Position numbers and translations under genes: made by a program. Positions 33,018-39,097 of a DNA stretch of 39,097 nucleotides are shown piece by piece. Below the pieces are notes generated by a model. That model did no database searches. It was not told where the DNA came from and saw only the letters and a program-made list of their open reading frames with translations. Within the stretch, counting starts at the first letter, position 1; each line of letters opens with the position of its first letter. Source of the stretch: an uncultured Verrucomicrobia subdivision 3 bacterium (GTDB taxonomy: Bacteria > Verrucomicrobiota > Verrucomicrobiia > Limisphaerales > DASXHY01); the NCBI GenBank assembly GCA_937890005.1, contig CALBZA010000019.1, positions 1 to 39,097 on the forward strand, in the 5' to 3' direction.

Positions 33018-34625
33018 ATGTCGAAGAAACAAAAACTTGAGCTGACGTGGATTGGGAAGGAGAACCGGCCCAGGCTTGAACCAAGGATTTTGCTGGAAGA
33101 TCCGGAGAAGGCTTATCACGCCAAACACCGGGTCACGGAGAACGACCTTTTTGATAACCGGCTCATCTTTGGCGACAATCTGCTCGCCCTCAAAGCGCTG
33201 GAACAGGAGTTCGCCGGCAAGATCAAGTGCATCTTCATTGACCCGCCTTACAACACCGGAAGCGCATTCGAGCATTACGATGATGGAATCGAACACTCGC
33301 TCTGGCTGACGCTGATGCGTGACCGCCTCGAAATTCTGCGTTCGCTTTTGAGGAATGACGGATCAATCTGGATCACACTCGACGACAATGAGGCGCACTA
33401 TTGTAAGGTTCTTTGCGACGAGGTCTTCGGACGCCAAAACTTCGTTGCCACAATAATTTGGCGAAAAAACTACGCGCCCAAATCCAGCGCAAAGCATTTT
33501 TCGGTGGATCAGGATTACATTCTCGTCTATGCGAAGAACGCAGACTTGTGGAAACCAAATCCCATGCCGCGGTCAGAAAAGCAGGACAAAGCATACAAGA
33601 ATCCTGACAACGATCCGCGAGGTCTTTGGCGTCCGAATAATCTTGCAGCGCGAAATTTTTATAGCAAGGGCACTTACTCCATTAAATGCCCCAGCGGGCG
33701 AGTAATTCCCGGCCCTCCTTCGGGTTCATATTGGCGTGTATCAGAAGAGAAGTTTTGGGAGATGAATCGGGATGGTCGAATTTGGTGGGGGAAGGATGGA
33801 AACAATGTCCCCGCTCCGAAAATTTATTTAACCGAGGTCAAGCAGGGCGTCGTTCCACAGACCTATTGGGACTACCAAGAGGTCGGACATACTCAAGACG
33901 CCAAGAAGGAGATCGTCGTTCTATTCGGAAATGACGTCTTTGGCACGCCCAAGCCGGAGAAGTTAATGCAAAGGATAGTTGCCTTGGCAACCAATCCTGG
34001 CGACTGGGTTCTCGATTCTTTCGCCGGCTCAGGCACAACCGGCGCAGTCGCGCACAAAATGGGTCGTCGCTGGATCATGGTGGAGTTGGGCGAGCATTGT
34101 CACACGCACATTATTCCTCGTCTCAGGAAAGTGATCGATGGCGAAGACCCCGGCGGCATCACGAAAGCCGTCGGCTGGAAAGGTGGCGGTGGTTTCCGTT
34201 ATTACCGCCTCGCGCCGTCGCTGCTGGAAAAGGACAAGTGGGGCAATTGGGTTATCAGCAGGGAATTCAACGCCGCCATGCTGGCCGAGGCGGTGTGTAA
34301 GCTGGAAGGTTTCACCTACGCTCCGAGCGACACGGTTTATTGGCAGCACGGTTATTCCACCGAACGCGATTTCATCTACGTGACCACGGCCACGTTGAAT
34401 CACGATCAGTTGCAGCAGTTGAGCGATGAAGTCGGTGAGAATCGTTCACTTCTGGTGGTCTGCACGGCGTTTCGCGGTCGCAAGGAGGGTTATCCGAATC
34501 TGACGGTGAAGAAGATTCCGAAGGCGGTGCTCTCGCGTTGCGAGTGGGGGCACGACGATTATTCGTTGCAGGTGGAGAACCTGCCCAAAGCGCCGCCGAA
34601 GCCCGGGCAGCAGGAGTTGCTATGA
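33018..34625 (+). CDS. mod: Type III restriction-modification DNA methyltransferase (Mod)
   Basis: 535 residues. It is a beta-class amino-methyltransferase: the catalytic motif IV DPPYNTGS is at 75-82 and the AdoMet-binding motif I DSFAGSGTTGAVA is at 333-345, an order typical of N6-adenine Mod subunits. Further motifs include RLIFGDNLLALKAL (48-61) and GSIWITLDDNEAHYCKVL. The region between motifs (about 150-300) is the likely target-recognition domain. The protein methylates the host's sites and pairs with Res for cleavage. Its stop overlaps the GxxExxY start as ATGA (34622-34625). The res gene comes two genes later, an unusual separation for a type III pair. Confidence 0.92.
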   Translation: MSKKQKLELTWIGKENRPRLEPRILLEDPEKAYHAKHRVTENDLFDNRLIFGDNLLALKALEQEFAGKIKCIFIDPPYNTGSAFEHYDDGIEHSLWLTLMRDRLEILRSLLRNDGSIWITLDDNEAHYCKVLCDEVFGRQNFVATIIWRKNYAPKSSAKHFSVDQDYILVYAKNADLWKPNPMPRSEKQDKAYKNPDNDPRGLWRPNNLAARNFYSKGTYSIKCPSGRVIPGPPSGSYWRVSEEKFWEMNRDGRIWWGKDGNNVPAPKIYLTEVKQGVVPQTYWDYQEVGHTQDAKKEIVVLFGNDVFGTPKPEKLMQRIVALATNPGDWVLDSFAGSGTTGAVAHKMGRRWIMVELGEHCHTHIIPRLRKVIDGEDPGGITKAVGWKGGGGFRYYRLAPSLLEKDKWGNWVISREFNAAMLAEAVCKLEGFTYAPSDTVYWQHGYSTERDFIYVTTATLNHDQLQQLSDEVGENRSLLVVCTAFRGRKEGYPNLTVKKIPKAVLSRCEWGHDDYSLQVENLPKAPPKPGQQELL

Positions 34626-35179
34626 ATGGTTCATGCGAAGATGAATCTCATGCGTCTCACGCGAAGACGCGAAGGCGCGAAGAAGAGAGAGAACGTTCTA
34701 ACGCCACCGCCTCGTGCGGTGTCGGCAGGTTCGCGTCTTCGTCTGCCCCCTCCAATGCTGAGGAAGTCTCAGCCGTCGTCGTGGACTGCGCCTATCGGCT
34801 GCACGTGGAGGCTGGCCCCGGCCTGCTCGAAACAGTTTATGAAGTGGTCTTGGCTAAAATGCTTACGGAGCGTGGTCTTCAGGTTCGCCGTCAGGTTCCG
34901 GTTCCCATTGATCTGCTGGGACTCCGATTTGACGAGGGTTTCAGGGCGGACCTGATTATTCACGACCTGGTGCTGGTGGAATTGAAGTCCGTGGAAACCC
35001 TGGCGCCGGTGCATGGCAAGCAAGTCCTCACCTATTTGCGGCTGTTGAAGATGCCCCTTGGTTTGCTCATCAACTTTGGCACGGCCACGTTCAAAGAAGG
35101 CTGCAAGCGCATTGTGAATCAACATCAGGACTTCGCGTCGTCGCGTCTTCGCGTGAACCAAAAGGAGTTCCGCCTATGA
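34622..35179 (+). CDS. GxxExxY family protein with repeat-encoded ends
   Basis: 185 residues. The start at 34622 is chosen because it overlaps the mod stop (ATGA). The family motif is GPGLLETVY (G67-x2-E70-x2-Y73), followed by QVPVPIDLLGLRF, then RADLIIHDLVLVELKSVE, whose Asp110, Glu120 and Lys122 fit a PD-(D/E)xK nuclease-like core. INFGTATFKEGCKRIVN closes the conserved part. The first 45 residues (SHAKTRRREEERER, then a Ser/Ala stretch) and the last 15 lie outside the usual family length of about 125. Both are encoded at least partly by 26-base inverted repeats. Function is unknown. Its stop overlaps the RhuM gene start as ATGA. Confidence 0.85.
   Translation: MNGSCEDESHASHAKTRRREEERERSNATASCGVGRFASSSAPSNAEEVSAVVVDCAYRLHVEAGPGLLETVYEVVLAKMLTERGLQVRRQVPVPIDLLGLRFDEGFRADLIIHDLVLVELKSVETLAPVHGKQVLTYLRLLKMPLGLLINFGTATFKEGCKRIVNQHQDFASSRLRVNQKEFRL
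34657..35156. repeat. 26-bp inverted repeats bounding the GxxExxY coding core
   Basis: The left arm (34657-34682, beginning TCACGCGAAGACGCGA) and the reverse complement of the right arm (35131-35156) agree at 24 of 26 positions. The arms lie inside the gene near its two ends and are translated. The right arm also resembles the repeat at 596-623. No transposase is encoded between the arms. Confidence 0.75.
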
Positions 35180-36210
35180 GCGTCATTAAGCGAATGCCGT
35201 CGGGCGGAGAGTTCCTTCTCTATCAGACCGAGGATGGCCGGACGCGGGTGGAATGCCGGTTTGAAGAGGGCACGATCTGGCTCACGCAGGCACAGATTGC
35301 CGAACTGTTCCAGACCACGCCGCAAAATATAACGCTGCATTTGCGAGCCATTTACGCGGAAGGGGAGCTTTCAGAGGAGGCAACTTGTAAGGAATACTTA
35401 CAAGTTCGACATGAGGGCGGACGACAGGTTTCGCGCAGCCTTCGGCACTATCGGTTGGAGGCTATTCTGGCGGTAGGTTATCGAGTGCGGTCGAATCGTG
35501 GCACTCAGTTTCGCCAATGGGCCACCGCGCGTTTGGAGGAGTACCTCCGCAAGGGTTTCGTCCTGGACGACGAACGGCTCAAGAATCCTCCCGGCCCGGG
35601 CATTCCGGATTATTTCGATGAACTGCTGGAGCGCATTCGGGACATTCGTGCCAGCGAACGGCGGATGTATCTGCGTGTGCGGGAAATTTTCGCACTCGCT
35701 GCCGATTACAATCCAAGGGACGAAGAAGCTCAGGCATTTTTCCAAACGGCCCAAAACAAACTACACTTTGCGGTGTGCGGGAAAACCGCGCCGGAATTGA
35801 TCGCCGAGCGCGCGGACGCCAATCAACCGAACATGGGACTGACGACCTGGAAAGGCGGCAGAGTTGCGCGCACGGATGTGACAGTCGCCAAAAATTACCT
35901 GAACGAACAGGAAATCTCCGAGTTGAACCGCATTGTGACTATGTTTCTGGATTTTGCGGAGGACCAGGCGCGTCGCCGAAAGCAGGTATTTCTGTCGGAT
36001 TGGCGGCAAAAACTGGATGAATTTTTACGGTTCAACGAGCGCCCGGTGTTGCCGGATTTGGGGCGTGTTTCACGTGAGGAGGCCGATCGCAAAGCGCACG
36101 CGGAATACGAGCGTTTCGCCGAACGTCGCCGCGCCATCGCCGAAGCCGAAGGCGAAAAGGCCATTCATGAACTGGAGAACGTCGCAAAGAAGATTTCCAA
36201 GAAGAAATGA
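35176..36210 (+). CDS. RhuM family protein
   Basis: 344 residues. The sequence fits the virulence RhuM family named after a Salmonella SPI-3 gene. The N-terminal half has FLLYQTEDGRTRVECRF, then a DNA-binding-like helix-turn-helix segment TIWLTQAQIAELFQTTPQNI (34-53), then RHYRLEAILAVGYRV and FRQWATARLEEYLRKGFVLD. The C-terminal half contains NKLHFAVCGKTAPELIAERA, NMGLTTWKG and a helical tail rich in Arg/Glu (ERFAERRRAIAEAEGEKA). RhuM genes are often found next to restriction systems, but their biochemical role is not established. The ATGA overlaps on both sides tie it into the operon. Confidence 0.83.
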   Translation: MSVIKRMPSGGEFLLYQTEDGRTRVECRFEEGTIWLTQAQIAELFQTTPQNITLHLRAIYAEGELSEEATCKEYLQVRHEGGRQVSRSLRHYRLEAILAVGYRVRSNRGTQFRQWATARLEEYLRKGFVLDDERLKNPPGPGIPDYFDELLERIRDIRASERRMYLRVREIFALAADYNPRDEEAQAFFQTAQNKLHFAVCGKTAPELIAERADANQPNMGLTTWKGGRVARTDVTVAKNYLNEQEISELNRIVTMFLDFAEDQARRRKQVFLSDWRQKLDEFLRFNERPVLPDLGRVSREEADRKAHAEYERFAERRRAIAEAEGEKAIHELENVAKKISKKK

Positions 36211-38897
36211 AATCACAGGTCAATTCCATATCCGGTCGGTTGAGTCTTCGTCCGCCGCAGCGCCGGTCGCTTGAAATCCTGGATCGAATTACCGAAATCG
36301 TTCCTCCCGGCAAGAACGCGGATCTGAAGTCAGCGCTGGAGATCATTCAGAGCGAGTTTCCAACGGTGACTGATTTCGAACGTGAATTTGTTTCGCTCTG
36401 TTTTGCACTGGCCACAGGTGTCGGCAAGACGCGGCTCATGGGGGCGTTCATTGCGTATCTGCACCAGGCGCACGGGATAAACAACTTCTTCGTCCTCGCG
36501 CCGAACCTGACGATTTACAACAAGCTCATTACGGATTTCACCCCCAACACGCCGAAGTACGTCTTCAAAGGAATCTCAGAGTTTGCGACGGACGCGCCCG
36601 AAATCATCACGGGGGATAACTACGAAGCGAAGGCGGGAACGCTGTTTGATCAGGTGCGTCGTTGCAAGATCAACATCTTCAACATCTCGAAGATCAATTC
36701 GGAAGTGCGCGGCGGCAAGTCACCTCGCATCAAACGGCTTTCGGAATACATCGGCGAGAGCTACTTCGAATATCTGGCGGCGTTGCCGGACCTGGTGCTC
36801 ATCATGGATGAATCGCATCGGTATCGCGCCAGTGCCGGCGTGCGGGCCATCAATGAATTGAAACCCGTTCTCGGTCTCGAACTCACGGCGACGCCCTTTG
36901 TGGAAACCAGCAAAGGCCCTGTGCCGTTCAAGAATGTCATTCTCGATTACCCACTCGGCAGGGCGATGGCCGATGGCTTCGTCAAAGAACCGGCGGTCGT
37001 TACCCGCAAGAATTTCAACCCCGCCGGGATGACGCCGGAAGCCATCGAGCGAATGAAACTCGAAGACGGCGTTCGTTTGCATGAGAGCGTCAAAGTGGAA
37101 TTGGAAACGTACGCCCGTGAAACCGGCAACGCCATCGTCAAGCCGTTCGTTCTTGTCATTGCCCGTGACATCACGCATGCGAAACAGTTGGTGGAGATGA
37201 TCCAATCCGATTCGTTTTTTGAGGGCCGCTACAAAGATAGAGTCATTCAGGTGGATTCCAGCAAAACCGGCGCGGAAGAGGATGAGATGGTCGAACGGTT
37301 GTTGAAGGTCGAGCACAACGATGAACCGACCGAGATTGTGATTCATGTGAACATGCTCAAAGAAGGGTGGGACGTGACCAATCTCTATACCATCGTCCCC
37401 TTGCGCGCGGCGAATGCACGGATTCTCATCGAGCAATCGATCGGGCGCGGTTTGCGCCTTCCCTACGGCAAACGAACCGGAGTTAATGCGGTGGACCGTT
37501 TGAACATCATCGCTCACGACAAATTCCAGGAAATCGTTGATGAGGCGAAGAAGCCCGATTCATCGATTCGGTTGCAGCAAGTCATTCTTGAGCCGGAAAA
37601 GCTCGCTGAGAAAACAGTAACCGTTGTTTCACAGCCGCAACTGGCCAGCAAGCTGGGATTGCAACCGGAGCAGACTACAGACAGCACACTTGTTCCCCAA
37701 AACGCCGAGCCGCCGGTATTCACAACGGCGGAAGATCAGAAAGTGGCTCAAATCACCTATGCGGTGATTCGCAAATTGGAAAATCAGCCGCAGAAGTTGC
37801 CGAGTGTTTCCTATCTGACCAAACCCGAAGTGCAAGCGGAGGTATTGAGAGAAGTTGAAGCGCAATATCGCCCGGCGCAACTGGAGATCGAAGGTGTGAC
37901 CAAACGGCCGGATTTCGCCGCCATCATCGCGAAAACCGCGGAAGTCGTGATCCAGCAGACGATTGATATTCCGCGCATTCTGGTCGTGCCCACCGGGGAA
38001 GTGCAGTCAGGCTTCCATCCGTTCAATCTGAACCTCTCCGCGCTCAATTACCCGGCCGTGTCTGAGGAGCTTTGGGTGAAGCATTTACGAACGGATCAAG
38101 TGGACGTTATTGCCATGGGTAAAGGTGGCATTGAGGAAGCGCGTCTGGAAGATTACGTCGTCAGTGGCCTGGTGGATTTCGATGATGTTTCCTACGACGC
38201 CCACGCGGATTTGCTCTATGAGCTCGCTGGCCAGGTGGTGAACCACTTCCGCAGTTATCTTCCGGACGAGCACGAAATCCGGAAGGTCTTACGCTGTTAC
38301 CAGCGCGACATTGCGCGTTTTGTCCACGCGCAGATGCAGGAACACTATTGGGAAAATGCCACGGGCTATGAAGTCAAAATCAGCAAGGGCTTTTGTGAAT
38401 TGAAGCCGAGTGCCTATACCGCGTCGGCAACCGATCCGGTGCTCGATTATCGGTGTCCGCCTGCGGACAAAAGCAACATGGCGAAATATCTTTTTGGCGG
38501 GTTCAAGCGTTGCCTTTATCAAGTACAAAAGTTTCAGTCTGAGAGCGAACGCAAGTTATCCGTGATTCTGGAACGTGAGTCATCCAAGTGGTTCAAACCG
38601 GCGAAGGGTCAGTTCCAGATTTATTACAAGTCCGGTGGAGACCATCTCGAATACCAGCCTGATTTCGTCGCGGAAACGGACGGCACGATTTACATGCTTG
38701 AGCCAAAGGCGAAAAACGAACTCGACGCCGCCGACGTCGTCGCCAAGAAAGAGGCGGCGGTTAAGTGGTGCAATCACGCCAGCGACCACGCTGCCACACA
38801 CTCGGGGAAGAAATGGCGGTATCTTCTGATACCTCACGACGCCGTCGCCGAAAACATGACGTTGGAAGGTTTGGCGAAGCACTACGCGGCGGGTTGA
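36207..38897 (+). CDS. res: Type III restriction endonuclease subunit (Res)
   Basis: 896 residues. The N-terminal superfamily 2 helicase has Walker A ATGVGKTRL (69-77), Walker B IMDESHRYRA (199-208), LELTATPF (224-231) and motif VI IEQSIGRGLRLPYG near 412. The C-terminus ends in a PD-(D/E)xK nuclease core: PDFVAETDG with Asp819 and LEPKAKN with Glu832 and Lys834. With Mod this subunit makes the ATP-dependent cleavage complex acting on unmethylated sites. Its start overlaps the RhuM stop as ATGA (36207-36210). It closes the operon. Confidence 0.93.
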   Translation: MKSQVNSISGRLSLRPPQRRSLEILDRITEIVPPGKNADLKSALEIIQSEFPTVTDFEREFVSLCFALATGVGKTRLMGAFIAYLHQAHGINNFFVLAPNLTIYNKLITDFTPNTPKYVFKGISEFATDAPEIITGDNYEAKAGTLFDQVRRCKINIFNISKINSEVRGGKSPRIKRLSEYIGESYFEYLAALPDLVLIMDESHRYRASAGVRAINELKPVLGLELTATPFVETSKGPVPFKNVILDYPLGRAMADGFVKEPAVVTRKNFNPAGMTPEAIERMKLEDGVRLHESVKVELETYARETGNAIVKPFVLVIARDITHAKQLVEMIQSDSFFEGRYKDRVIQVDSSKTGAEEDEMVERLLKVEHNDEPTEIVIHVNMLKEGWDVTNLYTIVPLRAANARILIEQSIGRGLRLPYGKRTGVNAVDRLNIIAHDKFQEIVDEAKKPDSSIRLQQVILEPEKLAEKTVTVVSQPQLASKLGLQPEQTTDSTLVPQNAEPPVFTTAEDQKVAQITYAVIRKLENQPQKLPSVSYLTKPEVQAEVLREVEAQYRPAQLEIEGVTKRPDFAAIIAKTAEVVIQQTIDIPRILVVPTGEVQSGFHPFNLNLSALNYPAVSEELWVKHLRTDQVDVIAMGKGGIEEARLEDYVVSGLVDFDDVSYDAHADLLYELAGQVVNHFRSYLPDEHEIRKVLRCYQRDIARFVHAQMQEHYWENATGYEVKISKGFCELKPSAYTASATDPVLDYRCPPADKSNMAKYLFGGFKRCLYQVQKFQSESERKLSVILERESSKWFKPAKGQFQIYYKSGGDHLEYQPDFVAETDGTIYMLEPKAKNELDAADVVAKKEAAVKWCNHASDHAATHSGKKWRYLLIPHDAVAENMTLEGLAKHYAAG

Positions 38898-39044
38898 GTC
38901 TAAATCCCGCGCTGCTTTAGTGGGTCCTCCACTTCGCCGACAAATGGGCTATGGAGCGGCAGCGCCTTATCCTTCACGGAACAGTTTACCGCGGACCGTA
39001 GCGGGAAAAACGGCTGACAATTGCCAAAGCAATTGCGGAACGCA
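38898..39044. other. Intergenic sequence after the defence operon
   Basis: No gene is seen. CAATTGC (39018-39024) and GCAATTG (39029-39035) form a 7-bp hairpin with loop CAAA; no U-tract follows, so the operon terminator is not obvious. Confidence 0.6.
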
Positions 39045-39097
39045 CTAGCAGGCTGTTGAAAAACCGCGCTTTTTCCGGACGACTCGTTTTGAAGGGG
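39045..39097. mobile_element. Possible insertion-sequence terminus at the window edge
   Basis: TAGCAGGCTGTTGAAAAA (39045-39062) resembles the terminal inverted repeats commonly seen in IS5/IS1182-type elements. GAAAAAccgcgcTTTTTC (39058-39075) forms a hairpin within it. The transposase would lie beyond 39097, so this is a resemblance only. Confidence 0.35.

Overview
The window most likely comes from a Verrucomicrobiota chromosome (Limisphaerales/Pedosphaera-type), moderately GC-rich by eye. The grounds are: very large secreted proteins with autotransporter-associated beta-strand repeats, LamG and VCBS modules; a shared C-terminal module ending in FYRL; a zinc-ribbon Ser/Thr kinase; a TIGR03790 protein; and several families of short palindromic repeats. 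The taxonomic call rests on gene style, not on a marker gene.

Left two thirds (1-26,700), ordinary chromosome. In order: the 3' end of a Sir2 deacylase gene; tRNA-Pro(GGG); a VCBS/FG-GAP secreted protein (-); a PfkB sugar kinase (+) convergent with comEC (-) across a shared terminator; a VanZ-like protein (-) divergent from pdxJ (+); a lineage-type hypothetical (-); a Ser/Thr kinase (+) convergent with a small periplasmic protein (-); a 941-residue FAD/Fe-S oxidoreductase (+); a 1802-residue beta-strand-repeat protein with a glycoside-hydrolase-like domain (-); a minus-strand cluster tatD / TIGR03790 / MBL hydrolase; recN (+), which carries an in-frame palindromic repeat; and a PepSY-like membrane protein (-).

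Boundary (26,700-27,640), gene-poor. It holds a superinfection-immunity-family small protein, a 38-residue ankyrin-like peptide, a terminator-like hairpin and repeat fragments.

Right third (27,637-38,897), one dense plus-strand defence operon. Its genes are: SNF2-type helicase; a 58-residue ORF; a Rad50/RloC-like ATPase with a CPLC zinc-hook motif and a C-terminal R-x5-H motif of the HEPN kind; a type III Mod methyltransferase; a GxxExxY protein whose gene ends lie in 26-bp inverted repeats; a RhuM-family protein; and a type III Res helicase-nuclease. Four of the six junctions are ATGA overlaps, one is a 4-nt gap and one an 11-nt gap. My reading is a type III restriction-modification core carrying extra modules: the helicase, and an ATPase-nuclease that may act as a back-up abortive-infection effector. 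This is the best candidate for an undescribed composite system. The window ends in a sequence that looks like an insertion-sequence terminus.
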